From Anadara kagoshimensis (Eukaryota > Mollusca > Bivalvia > Arcoida > Arcidae), in contig CM037863.1 of NCBI GenBank assembly GCA_021292105.1, forward strand, positions 3,736,892-3,800,891: a stretch of DNA of 64,000 nucleotides, in the 5' to 3' direction. Shown here piece by piece: positions 11,001 to 22,309 of the stretch (position 1 is its first letter; the number at the start of each line of letters is the position of its first letter). The translations under genes and the position numbers were made by a program. The notes below the pieces were generated by a model. That model saw only the letters and a list, made by a program, of their open reading frames with translations. It ran no database searches and was not told where the DNA came from.

Positions 11001-12760
11001 TTCCTTTTGGTATGGTGCCAAACACTACAGTACAATGGCAACATAGTGTGTATCTGCTATATTCCTTGAGGTATAGTGCCACATACTACAGTACAGTGGC
11101 AATGCAGTGTGTATCTGCTATATTCCTTTTGGTATGGTGCCACATACTACATAACAGTGGCAACATAGTGTGTATCTGTCATGTCACCTACCTTCAGGCA
11201 TGGTGCCAAACACTACAGAACAGTGGAGACATAGCGTGTATCTGACATCTTCCTTTAGGTATGGTACCACATAATGGAGTACAGTTATGACAAAGTGTGT
11301 ATCTGATATCTTCCTTTAGGTATGGTGCCACATAATATAGTACAATTGTGACAAAGTGTGTATCTGACATCTTTCTTTAGGTATGGTGCCACATAATGGG
11401 GTACAGTGGTTACAAAGTGTATCTGACATCTTCCTTTAGGTATGGTGCCACATAATGGTGTAAAGTGGTATAAAGTGTGTATCTGACATCTTCCTTTAGG
11501 TATGGTGCCACATAATGGGGTACAGTGGTTACAAAGTGTGTATCTGACATCTTTCTTTAGGTATGGTGCCACACAATGGGGTACAGTGGTTACAAAGTGT
11601 GTATCTGACATCTTCCTTTAGGTATGGTGCCACATTATGGGGTACAGTGGTGACAAAGTGTGTATCTGACATCTTTTATGTATGGTACCACATTATTGAG
11701 TTTAGTGGTGACAAAGTGTGTATCTGACATCATCCTTTAGGTATGGTGCCACATAATGGGGTACAGTGGTAACCAAGTGTGTATCTGACATCTTTTATGT
11801 ATGGTACCATATTTTTGAGTATAGTGGTGACAAAGTGTGTATCTGCCATCTTCCTTTAGATATGGTGCCACAGAATATAGTACAATTGTGACAAAGTGTG
11901 TATATGACATCTTCCTTTAGGTATGGTGCCACATAATGGGGTACAGTGGTGACAAAGTGTGTATCTAACATCTTCCTTTAGGTATGGTGCCACATAATGC
12001 GGTACAATTGTGACAAAGTGTGTATCTGACATCTTCCTTTAGGTATAGTGCCACATAATGGGGTAAAGTGGTATAAAGTGTGTATCTGACATCTTCCTTT
12101 AGGTATGGTGCCACATAATGGGGTACAGTGGTGACAAAGTGTGTATCTGACATCTTTTATGTATGGTACCACATTATTGAGTTTAGTGGTGACAAAGTGT
12201 GTATCTGACATCTTCCTTTAGGTATGGTGCCACATAATGCAGTACAATTGTGACAAAGTGTATCTGACATCTTCCTTTAGGTATGGTACCACATAATGCG
12301 GTACAATTGTGACAAAGTGTGTATCCGACATCTTCCTTTAGGTATAGTGCCACATAATATAGTACAATTGTGACCAAGTGTGTATCTGACATCTTTACTT
12401 AGGTATGGTGCCATATAATGGGGTACAGTGGTGACAAAGTGTGTATCTAACATCTTCCTTTAGGTATGGTGCCACATAATGGGGTACAATTGTGACAAAG
12501 TGTGTATCTGACATCTTCCTTTAGGTATGGTGCCACATAATGCGGTACAATTGTGACAAAGTGTATTTGACATCCTTCTTTAGGTATGGTACCACATAAT
12601 GCGGTACAATTGTGACAAAGTGTGTATCTGACATCTTCCTTTAGGTATGGTGCCACATAATATAGTACAATTGTGACCAAGTGTGTATCTGACATCTTTA
12701 CTTAGGTATGGTGCCACATAATGGGGTACAGTGGTGACATAGTGTGGACTAAATCTGCAT
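8050..12760. repeat. 61-bp satellite array, about 4.7 kb
   Basis: The monomer is about 61 bp and its phase can be followed by TATGGTGCCACA, then ACAGT..A/GTGG, then TAGTGTGTATCTG, then CCTTTAGG. Two blocks are visible. To about 11,250 the variable part reads CACACACTACAGTACAATGG; from there to 12,750 it reads ACATAATGGGGTACAGTGG with CAAAGTGTGTATCTGACATC. Within the first block a multi-monomer segment recurs at 8648, 9548 and 9905, suggesting higher-order units. The edges decay gradually (weak units at 8050-8150 and about 12,990-13,050). Because 61 is not a multiple of three, open frames through it are accidental. Confidence 0.93.
8824..9200 (-). mobile_element. tRNA-derived SINE inserted in the 61-bp satellite
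   Basis: On the minus strand the element starts near 9200 with a tRNA-like head: box A TGGCCTAATGGATAAG at about 9187-9172 and box B GAGTTCGAGTCCC at about 9138-9126. It ends at the low-coordinate side in AACCAACCAAC. The satellite phrase CTATAGGTATGGT before it (about 8811) and CTATAGGAATGGT after it (9201) form a 13-bp target duplication with one mismatch. The head differs from that of the SINEs at 7.4 and 18.0 kb and is closer to the tRNA-like pieces at 50.76 and 57.63 kb, so at least two SINE families are present. Confidence 0.8.
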
Positions 12761-14340
12761 CACTTGCATCTGGTATGATATGTGTAGGCAGAATATCCGT
12801 GATTTCTGACTTGGCCGTTATCACTGATGTACATATATATATACATGTAGGCATAATGTTCATGTTTTTTATTGTCAGCATCAAAGACGAATGGCAGTAC
12901 TATACTTGAACAGAATATCCTTCCAAACCTCAAGGTGTCTCTCCACTGTGGACTTGACCCTTATTAACTAAAATGTAGTGTCTTTCCTTGTCATCTGACT
13001 TAAATGTTTGGTGTTGTGCCAGTATAATGGTAGTATAGTGGTCTGTGATGTTTATTTGTAACAATGCGCGCAAGTAAATTAAAGGTTGCATAGGTGTGCT
13101 CTAGTACAAAGCATATCAGAAATACTTGTATAACTTAAATTCTTACATTATAAGCAATAAATATTTTTACCATCCTGAATTTTACTAATTTTGAGGCATT
13201 ATTGCAAATATTACCAGATTTCTGTGCCATTTTCATATGAATTCAACTTTCTTCAGAGCTATATATCACAAAATACACAATCCCTAAGGAGACTGTACAT
13301 ATAACATAGCACTTGGATAGCTAGGATATTTTTAAGACACTGACACCTGTCAGATTGAGGTCCCTATTTCTTTAATTGAGGGGCTGGCAAAGTATAAATT
13401 ATTTGGTAATTCAATAATTTAAATAACCCTCTTGCCAATGTAGATATATTGTTATGGGAAAAATTCCAATTGGAAGTATTAATGGTTTTTCATAATATGA
13501 ATTTCTCAGTAATTATGTATACTATATATCTTCATAATAAACCACATTAAGGCATACAGTTATACCATGTTGTATGTCTTCAAATCTTTATTGCATTGGT
13601 TTTTATTCGCGAATGATCTTGATCATTTTCGAATGTAGCTGTTACATGCAGATTTCTCAACCCGAATATTCTTCCGTTACAGAAAATCAACTCTCTCTTG
13701 TATGTAGGTCGAAGTTTGAATAAAGGGAGATAATTCAAATTTCAATAACTTTTGTATTCTATGGATTTGATGAGTAAATTGTCATGTAAATGGGGTTTAT
13801 TTATTGAGTAATATTGATTTAGTAAGAAATTGATACGAGATTGAAAAGAGAATGCTGCATTTTGTTGTATTTGAGGATAGAATATGTTTATGACGTCACG
13901 CGGATCCCCCCTCCCGGTCAACAGATTTATTTCCTTGTATATATTATAATCTGAAATCTTATTGGTTGAGATCGTCTTCTTGATCCAGATGTTAGCTAGT
14001 TTTAGCAGTAATTAACTTTTAATGGTTTTATCATACCTGCCAACCCTCCCGATCAGGGATTGAGATTAACGGGAGCCCAGTTTTTCGCTCTGGGCGATAA
14101 ATGTATCATACACAGGTCGCCCAGGGCTGCCAGGTGGCGATTAGAATTTTCAGTTCGGTGTATTTGACATTCCGATCCGTTTACCGATTTCCTGTTTATA
14201 TTTCTGACTGGCGACATAATAGTAAAATTGAAAAATGGGTATCATATAGTTAACAAGTGTAAATGGACCAGTGTTCCGACCGGAATTCAAATACGGTGCC
14301 ATTTCGTTTCCTTTTCTGATATTTATGTATAAAATGATAC
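12761..14340. other. Unassigned spacer downstream of the satellite
   Basis: Apart from decayed satellite sequence near 12,990-13,050 and a C-rich patch near 13,900-13,920 I see no feature. There is no recognisable coding region on either strand. Confidence 0.45.
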
Positions 14341-14355
14341 TTCCGGCTTTCTGCC

Positions 14356-14786
14356 ATGTGGAAATTTTTAGGAGCATCGACTCCAAAGGCTAAACAAGGA
14401 CCTGCGGAAAAACGAAAGTACTTTCAAGAGTATGATAAGTCCAAACGCATCGGAGCATATAAAAAGCCATGGGAAGATGGCAGGCCTTGGTTGTATGATA
14501 CGCAGGACGGAATGAAGTGTGCCGATTGTGTAGAGTTCGACAGGAAAAAAAATCTGTATTTACCAAGGGTTGCACTAGTTATAAACTTGACAGTGTAAAT
14601 AAACATGACATTTCTGAATCTCACAAACAGGCCCAAGCCTTTAGTAATGCAAAACAAGTTCCTGATAATAAATCAAAATCTGCCAAAATTATACAGTTAC
14701 ATAGGCAACTATTATGTACATTGTCGTACTTCACCTGTGTAACGATCTACAGCTCAGTGTCTTACGATCGGTACATAGAAATATAG
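14356..14786 (+). pseudogene. TTF-type zinc-finger protein fragment, frameshifted
   Basis: The first frame (14,356-14,555) encodes a basic stretch, then KKPWEDGRPWLYDTQDGMKC and the pair Cys-Ala-Asp-Cys. The downstream frame (about 14,553-14,680) carries FTKGCTSYKLDSVNKHDISE followed by SHKQA, giving the second Cys and the His-x-His-type end. Together these resemble the N-terminal TTF/C17orf113-like zinc finger found before hAT-type transposase or RNase H-like domains in animal ZMYM/KIAA1586/ZNF862-like proteins. The frame breaks at an A-run near 14,545-14,552. The dimerisation and transposase-like parts are absent, since the second frame loses similarity after about 14,700 and stops at 14,786. 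It could alternatively be a truncated exon with a homopolymer assembly error. Family assignment is from memory of the pattern, not a search. Confidence 0.6.
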
Positions 14787-14837
14787 AACAGGTGTACAGT
14801 TTTTGTTTCGTTAAAAATAAACCAAAAACGATACAAA

Positions 14838-15180
14838 AAATGACCACATCTATGTGAGTTCTTTATTAAATTCCGGTTATTTCAGTATTTTTTGTAAAAT
14901 TTTAGGACGTCGGGAAATTACTTCCATTTTAAGTTAAAAATATAGCAGTTATTTCGGCACTATCTCTTAATATTCTTGTTTAATTTTTGAAAAATGTGGT
15001 GAAAGACCTTTAGTTATAGGCTGTTTTTTCACGCTAATTTGATTTTTTTCAAAAATGACCACATCTAAAGTGTTAGAGCACACTTTGATAAAGGTAAAAA
15101 CATAAAAATCAAATGTTGGTTTTGACGGCAAATTACTTCCAATTTTATTTAAAAATAGGGGAATTTGTGGATATCTAGTG
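14838..15180. repeat. Imperfect direct repeat of about 120 bp
   Basis: ATGACCACATCTA occurs at about 14,838 and 15,054. In each copy it is followed, after about 70-80 bp, by an AATTACTTCCA...TT(A/T)AAAAATA phrase. The offset is about 215 bp. No element type is recognised. Confidence 0.55.
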
Positions 15181-16100
15181 AAGAAATATCCAATATGGCC
15201 GACACCGCACCAAGTATAAAAGTTTTCTTTTCCCACCAATGCTCCGGTACAAGTTACACCGACTTCCCCGTAAGTAAAAAACGGTAAAAATAATAATAAT
15301 AATAATAATAATAATAACCAAACAAAAGGTGATATACTTCTCGACCTTTGAATATACTATTAAAAGTTTAAAAAATTAAAAATTAAAGACTGATTTGTCA
15401 GTCAGCTTCATAAATGATCTGGATTTTTTTCAAATAAATATAACGAGAAAAGTGAGAAGAATGAAAGTGAAATAATCCATTAAGACAATAAAAATAATTA
15501 TAAATTATTAATTTAGTCAAATAAGAAAAAAGTATATATTTTAATAATTTTAAAATTTCAAAATTAATTTTATTAGGCGAGTAAGTCAGTCCATCAGTAG
15601 TATATCCAACCAAATTAATCTTATTAATTTGTTGGATTTATCTTATTAATTTAGTCAAATATGTCTTTTCAACATTACAGAAATAACATTTACCGGGTAT
15701 CAAAGAGACTTCATATCTAATGATTTATACACACACGTATCAATCATTTTTTGCAAATTGGACGGTAAGTTCTTTTGATTACAGGTGATAAAGGTCTACT
15801 AATAAACAGGATGTTTATTGATAATCTTTTAATTACTGGTATGCGAGATCCCACTTTAAGCAATATTAATTTATTGTTAATTTATAGTAATCAGAAACTA
15901 CATATTGAAGTTTGCCGTGGGAAGATTATACCAGAAAACCAAGACATCATGGATTATGTGAACTTTGTAAAAGTGATTTGATACATATTATTTGTTTTTT
16001 TATTGCAATATGAGAAATTTTCTGATGCAAAAATGTATTCTATTGATATAAATAATACATTCTTTTTTTCTAATAATGGGTCAAAATATTATTCAAAATT

Positions 16101-16139
<39 letters not shown>

Positions 16140-17038
16140 TTTTGCATTTACCAATTAAATATTTGTTTAATGAATTTGACAAGACAGTTAAACATTAGCA
16201 TTGGGATAAATGGGTGCAGTGTATAATGAATAATCACACTTATTAAAATGTGTATTAGCATTTTTACTTATATTTAATCTCATAATGACCATGTCACGTT
16301 GTCAGTTACCCAGTGGTCAGTTATCGATAGATCTTGGTAACGAGGTTTGTGAAATTTACCTGGAAGAGTTATTCCGCCTGATCATTACACAATATTTTTG
16401 CAGTCGTTGACATTGGCAGTACCTATAGATCAACATTTTCTGCAAAACCATTCGTCAATGTAATTGCAGATGTTGAATATCGAAAAGTAAAGCAAGGGAT
16501 AGAATAATCCAAATGTATATGCCTGATATATTCAGATCAACCATCACTCTGACAGTTCATTGTATGGCTCATCGAAAAGTTAAGCTCAATCCCTGCTGAT
16601 GTGAGGAGTCTCCCCATATTAAGACAAAAATTTTGGAATTTTGTGCTATCATACTGCTTTTCCCGTTTTTCAAAGCATTCCGTGAAGTCATCCTTAAAAA
16701 ATTATAAATTGATTAGAGTGAAATCTGGGATAGCGATCACTTAGTAGAGTGGTCATCTGTCAACTACATTTTTATCATGTAAAGAACCTTTGTAGAGGGG
16801 TCACCTGTCAAACCCAGTCAGCGGGGATCCTAACGGCCACCCGATTGAAAAAATTGTTGTTTACAAGATTTACTAAAATTATGCTGGTCTCAGGAATAAA
16901 AAGTCTTCCAAAAATTATCGAATTCTTAAAACACAACTCTGGTGATATAAATAATAATAAAATAATAGTTAATTTTTTCAAGTTATTAATTTATTTAAAA
17001 AATATCCTCAATTATGACATGAAAGATATCAGAAGCTT
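15181..17038. other. AT-rich spacer with microsatellites
   Basis: Contains (AAT)n at about 15,285-15,317 and (TTTA)n at 16,101-16,141. The remainder is AT-rich with only short unrecognised open frames, such as 15,775-15,981 and 16,749-17,069. Confidence 0.5.
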
Positions 17039-17040
17039 AT

Positions 17041-18370
17041 TAGCTCACCTGAGCCAAAGGCTCAGATGAACAATTGTCATCTATCTTCATCCGTCTTGTA
17101 TAAACTTTTTAGCTCACCTTAGCCAAAGGCTCAGATGTGCAATTGCCATCTATCTTCGTCCGATGTGCGTCATGTATAAACTTTTCACATTTTTTATCAA
17201 TTCCTCCAAAACTACAGAGCCAAATTGGATGATATTTGACAGTAATGGTCAAGTAAGGGGTTTTCAGATTTGCACAAATGCAAGGATTATGTCCCCTTGG
17301 GGTCCCATCAAGGGGAAATTTGTGAAAATCTTTAAAAATCATCTGCTCTGAACCTACAAGAGATATAACTTAGATATTTCATGTAAAACACTATGGGCAC
17401 CTAGTTTTAGATTTGCACATATTGTAGCTTTAGGGGCAAAAATGAGATAATGGCAAGGTACTTGAGGGGGAAATTGCAAAATTAATGTATTTGTCAATAT
17501 ATTTGAAAACTATAAGCTTTTTGTATGGGCATCATCATGTGTATTGGAATACTGTAGGCATTTGCACAACGGTCATTTTGATATATGAATAGAGGTCATA
17601 AGTTCAAAGGTCAAGGTCATAGATGTAAACGAATACTGAAATGGTTAATTATCTCAAAAACTTTGAACTCTTTGTGTAGGCATGTATATTAGAATATTGT
17701 AGGCATTTGCCTTACGGTCATTTCCATATATGAACGAAAATGTAAACAAAAAAGCGGTGTGTGTGTGCGTGTGTGTGTGGTTGTGGCAGACCAGGCTGGC
17801 TCAAAGTGTGACAGTGTAGATTGAGTCAGCAGAATGCCCTGCTAGTAAATTTGGCTGATGCAATTTAGTTGCACCTTAATTATGTTTGTCGCAACCAGGC
17901 TTGGTAGGTGGTGGGGTAACTTAGTGGGTAGAGTATCATGCTAGTATTGGGAAGGTCCAGGTTTGCGCTGCATTTTTCACTTCCCTGTTTAACCACTGCG
18001 TTAGCTCAATTGGTAGAGTGCTTGCCACATAAGTGGGAGGTCGTGGGTTCAATCCCCGGCCTAGTCTGACCCAAGACTTGAAAGTGGGTAGTGACTGTTC
18101 TTCCGCCAAGCACTTGGCATTACGAAATGAAAGTCCTGGTTCTTTCGGATGGGAACTTAAAATAAACAAGGTCCCGTGTCACGGTGGGCTTTGCACGCTA
18201 AAGAACCCTGCTGTATAATGCCAACAGTGCAACGCACAGGCAAAATATTGATACAATGGTTATCATGATGTAAAGAAAAAGTCATTGGGGTTTAGTATTT
18301 ATGTTTTCTTAAAATCTATCAGCTAGCCATTAGTTATCAGGTGAACGTATCAGGCCCATGGGCCATTTGT
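17041..18370 (+). mobile_element. Pearl/Helentron-like non-autonomous element carrying a SINE
   Basis: The 5' end AGCTCACCTGAGCC is present twice (17,042 and 17,111) because the first ~70 bp are duplicated. The body has the family's conserved phrases (TGTATAAACTTTTCACATTTT; AGCCAAATTGGATGATATTT) and two internal repeat units containing CAAAGGTCAAGGTCAT-type sequence. The 3' end has TCAGGTGAACGTATCAGGCC followed by CATGGGCC, the partner of the 5' subterminal repeat plus the terminal hairpin. A SINE interrupts the 3' half. Subterminal inverted repeats, central minisatellite units and a terminal hairpin match the published description of HINE/pearl elements mobilised by Helentrons. No protein is encoded. 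Confidence 0.7.
17905..18236 (+). mobile_element. tRNA-derived SINE nested in the pearl-like element
   Basis: The clear tRNA-like head starts at about 18,000: box A TTAGCTCAATTGGTAGAGTG and box B GGGTTCAATCCCC. It is followed by the family body GTCTGACCCAAGACTTGAAA and the phrase AGCACTTGGCATTACGAAAT. A second weaker tRNA-like segment, GTAACTTAGTGGGTAGAGTA, precedes it at about 17,915. The tail stops near 18,236 without the (AATC)n end, and host element sequence (TATTGATACAATGGTTATCA) resumes at 18,247. The head matches a tRNA gene in outline but does not close an acceptor stem, so it is not a functional tRNA. Confidence 0.7.
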
Positions 18371-18520
18371 TCAAAATTTCTTCCACACTTTACACCCATT
18401 CAATAGAAATTAAAAAAACAACCCGGCCCATTGAGTCTTTGACCTATTTTGTTTTCACTATTTTCAACTCAAATCGTTACTATTATGTAAGATTTTGACA
18501 TTTGATATTGGAGCTATTAT

Positions 18521-18562
18521 TTATCAGGTGAGCGTATCAGGCCCAATAGACCTCTTGTTTTT
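18521..18562 (+). mobile_element. Second 3' end of a pearl-like element (fragment)
   Basis: TATCAGGTGAGCGTATCAGG is followed by CCCAATAGACCTCTTGTT. This is the same terminal signature as at 18,338-18,370, with a decayed hairpin. An isolated end downstream of a complete one suggests that an older copy was cut by the newer insertion or that the 3' end was duplicated. Confidence 0.6.
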
Positions 18563-19890
18563 AACTAAACAACGAATAGAACTATGTCAAAATTATCCTC
18601 TTCTGTACCTTATTACTCTGGACAACTAACCAAAGGTAAAGTCCATTAGAATATTTTTGATGATCACACCTGAAAAAAAAGAATAACAATGACCTACATG
18701 GCCTAAATACCCTGATGTAACTTTGAATGAGGCCCCATTGGTGTATAAACTTTATCAAATTTCCTATTTTCCGCATTTTTTTCTATATATGGGGAAAATG
18801 ATTAACTGATTTCAAAAAAAAATATAATTTGTTTAATGCATTTTAAATTTAATTTATTTATAGTTCAATGGAAAATTTTCAATTGAAAAAACAGAACTTG
18901 TAACATTAATGATGCAAATATCGGAACATAAATAGTAACCGCCCAGCGGATAATGTCATTATAGGTCCCCCCCCCCCTCAGAAACTAGCGCTTTAGTGTT
19001 CACCAATAAACTCTGGTTAGATCATTGAATAAATGGTTTTAATTATGTGTATCACTGATCAATGTAGATAAATTGGGCAGCGTACAAGTGTCACAATCAA
19101 ATGATTACTGCATGTAGGTGATATTCAGATAAAAAAATTTTGTTAAAAATTCGCACCCAAAATATTCCAGAATAGCCAATAGGGAAGGGGGAGAGTGATT
19201 TCCATCCTTTCAGGTATTTGATTCATACATCTGATTAACTATATTTAGATTTGACCTGGTTACATAAGATGTGAAATCGATCAAATAAATAAGAAATTAC
19301 CAGTTGTGTCTTGTTTGTCGCGGCAAGGAAAATTATCTGTACAATGTTGTACCCGGATTCGAAACATTTGAAAGACTTGGAGTAGCAGTCAGTCTGACCG
19401 GTTGTCAGTGGCCACCCTAACTGCTAGTGGCCGCCCAAATTTAAAAAAATCATCGTTGTCTACAACGAATGACATCCTTAGGGAACAAAAAATTCACAAA
19501 AAATTGATAAGGGTCATCTAAGAAAAAACTCAAAAGAAAACTATTTGGTTGAAAAAGGTGAGGGATTCGTTTATGAAATTATCTACACAAGTGTGAAGAT
19601 TTATAAATAAAAATAAAGCAGGAATTGATAATATAAAAAAATTAAAATATTTGTTTCATTTCTTTAGGGGAGTTGTGCAAAAATACACATTCTGGGGAAA
19701 AATAGTTTGCATCTTGTATAACGAATTGATTTAAAAAATGAAAAGATATAAATATATATTCATCGTCATAGAGCAGTGCATAGGGACCAGAGTTTGTTAA
19801 AGAAATACAAAGTTTTTTATAAACTCAACAATTTACGGTTGAGGTTTTCTACGATTTTTTTTAAATGTGTGTACCAGTAATTCATAAAAA
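18563..19890. other. Unassigned spacer
   Basis: AT-rich DNA with A-runs and a C-run near 18,967. No gene or repeat family recognised. Confidence 0.45.
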
Positions 19891-19914
19891 CAAATCTGGT
19901 GGTAATGACATCTG

Positions 19915-20998
19915 CTGCAGATGATGATGATTGTGATAATGGTGTGATGATGCTGCTGATGGTGATGATGTGATAAAGAAGTTTAATGGTGAATGTGATG
20001 ATCTGATGACGATGATAATGATGTTGGCGATGTCATTTGCTGCTGCTGATTATGATGATGATGATGAAAATTCATGATGATAATGATAATGCTGCTGTCA
20101 CAATGTTGATGATGATGATGTGACGTGAGACGTTATGATGGTGATTGTGATGATCTGATGACGTTGATAATGATGGTAGTGATGACAGCTGCTGCCGCTG
20201 ATTATGATGATGATAATTTATGATGATGGTGATGATGATAATGATGATGTCACAATGTTGATGATGATAATGATGTGATATGAGGAGTTATGATGGTGTT
20301 TGTGATGATCTGATAAAGATGATAATAATGGTGGTGATGAGATCTGCTGATGATGATTATGATGATAATGTGATATGAGGAGCTATGATGATGATGATAT
20401 TGATAATGATGATTATGATGATGATGATATTGAAAATGATGATGATGATGCTTATGTTCATGTTGATTTGACATGAGAAGCTATGATGATTATGATGATC
20501 TCATGAAGATGATAATGACGGTGGTGATGACATCTGCTGATGATGATGTCACAATGTTCATGATGATGATGATGTCACCATGTTGATGATGATGTTACAT
20601 GAGAAGTAATGATGATGCTTGTAATGATCTGATGAAGATGATAATGATGGCGGTGATGACATTCGTTGCTGCTGATTATAATGATGATGTAGTAATTCAT
20701 GATGATGATGATGTCACAATGTTCATGATGACAATGTGATATGAGGAGTTATGATGGTGATTGTGATGATCTGATGATAATTATTGTTGTGATGACAGCT
20801 GCTGCTGCTGCTTATGATGAAGATGATAATTCATGATGATGATGATAATGATGATGTCACAAGGTTGATGATGATTTAAGGAGTTATGATGGTAATTGTG
20901 ATGATCTGATGATGATGATAATGATATAATGATGATGGCGATGACATCTGCTGCTGCTGATTATGTTGATGATGATGATAATGATGATGTCACAAAGT

Positions 20999-21033
<35 letters not shown>

Positions 21034-21344
21034 TGATATGAGGAGTTATAATGATGAAATATGACGAGTTATGATGATGATGACTTCACCATGTTGATGT
21101 GACATGAGAAGTTATGATGATAATGATGATCTGATGAAGATGATAATGATGGTGGTAATGGCATCTGATGCTGGTGATGATGATGTCACAATGTTCATGC
21201 TGATGTGACATGATGATGATGTGACATGATGATGATTATGATGATGATGATGATGTCATGTTGGTGGTGGTAGTTATTCGAGTTCTTTTGCTGCTGCTGC
21301 TGCTGCTAATGATGATGATGATGATGATGATGATAATTTCATGT

Positions 21345-21376
<32 letters not shown>

Positions 21377-21560
21377 GCACAATGTTCATGAAGTGATATG
21401 ATGATGATGATATTGTAACCAGTTAATGATTTGGCATGGGGATTTATGATGATGACGTGGTGGTGGTAGTGGTGGCGATATGAAATCTACTGTTGCTGCA
21501 GCTGATAATAATGATTCTTGATGATGATGATGTGAGGATTTGCGATGATGTAAGAAAATT
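19915..21560. repeat. GAT-rich minisatellite with higher-order structure, about 1.65 kb
   Basis: Most of the region is built from GAT/GATGAT runs, but non-GAT markers recur in order: TGATCTGATGAAGATGATAA, GGTGATGACATCTGCTGCTG, TGATGTCACAATGTTGATGA and (A)TGTGACATGAGAAGTTATGA. This indicates a longer unit repeated several times with variation. Pure GAT runs lie near 21,000-21,035 and 21,310-21,375, and a CTG run lies at 21,290-21,307. The minus-strand frame rich in His at 20,250-20,474 is a repeat artefact. Confidence 0.9.
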
Positions 21561-21841
21561 GAAGTCGAGATCATTTGCATTAAAACCGAAACCAGATTTC
21601 TTTTAACTTAAATTTAATTAAAATGGCAGACGACATGAGACAATGCATGTGAGGAATGAGATGTATTGTAAACTGAATTGTTTAAAATATATGAATGTTT
21701 TATAGCAAGGTATCAGTTGACATTTTTTCTACACTGTATTGACTAGAAATTCAAATTTGGGGATTTTGATTCTCTTGAAAGTTTTGTTTCCTTACTGTCC
21801 AAGAGCACCAACTACCTTTATGTTAAACCATATAAACTTTG

Positions 21842-21842
<1 letters not shown>

Positions 21843-21892
<50 letters not shown>
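21843..21892. repeat. (TG)n microsatellite
   Basis: An essentially pure TG run of about 50 bp upstream of the STAND/ankyrin exon. Confidence 0.95.
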
Positions 21893-21893
<1 letters not shown>

Positions 21894-22039
21894 ATTTTCC
21901 CATCATTTAAATATTGAATTAAGTAAAATAGATTGAATACACAATTAACAATAATTTCTTATCAGTAATGGGGTTCTTTGCAATCAATGAGCTGTCTGCT
22001 TTCAATACTTTCAGTACTTTGATTATTATTTTATTTGTG

Positions 22040-22262
22040 TTGTATGATTTCTATGTAGCTAGCTAACACTTTAACATGAGGTCCTTACCATTCTACGTTT
22101 GGTTATTTTTCTTTGGTTTGCAATAGTCTTTGTACATAGTTTGGTATGTTTGTTTTAATGTTGCTTTGCGATTTTGGTTTGGACATGGATTTGTATGTTC
22201 GTTTTTACTTTGCTTTGGTATTGTGTTCTGGACATGGACTAGTATGTTTGTTTTTTATTATT
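22040..22262 (+). repeat. Dispersed repeat with ~60-bp TTTGG/GGACATGG minisatellite
   Basis: A segment with GTAGCTAGCTAAC is followed by repeated phrases of the type GATTTTGGTTTGGACATGGA and TTTGTATGTTCGTTTTTAC. The same association occurs at 34,225-34,480, and one unit is found inverted near 34,730-34,780. It immediately precedes the acceptor of the long exon, so it lies in the last intron or the 5' flank of that gene. Confidence 0.65.
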
Positions 22263-22296
22263 TTGTTTATGGCCTCATGTATGATCTATTGTTTTG

Positions 22297-22309
22297 TTAC
22301 TAATTGCAG
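22297..22309 (+). promoter_or_regulatory. Probable 3' splice site of the STAND/ankyrin exon
   Basis: A T-rich run is followed by TTACTAATTGCAG. The frame upstream soon hits stops while similarity to the NTPase family begins just after it. Splicing here would leave a split codon, with two bases contributed by this exon. An alternative acceptor, ACTGCAG, ends at 22,326. Confidence 0.5.

Noticed and set aside
8050..12760. Regular repeats that could be mistaken for a CRISPR array
   Set aside because: Monomers are contiguous and all similar, with no unique spacers, and the DNA is from an animal; it is a satellite.
18000..18065. Possible tRNA gene with good box A and box B
   Set aside because: No matching acceptor stem, and the sequence continues into a SINE body shared with the copies at 7.4 and 49.7 kb.
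20250..20474. His-rich minus-strand open frame
   Set aside because: Translation of the GAT/ATC repeat; no start context or conservation.
22294..22309. Translation start of the STAND gene at 22,294
   Set aside because: The codon there is TTG and a splice acceptor follows within 16 bases; an upstream exon is more likely in a eukaryote.
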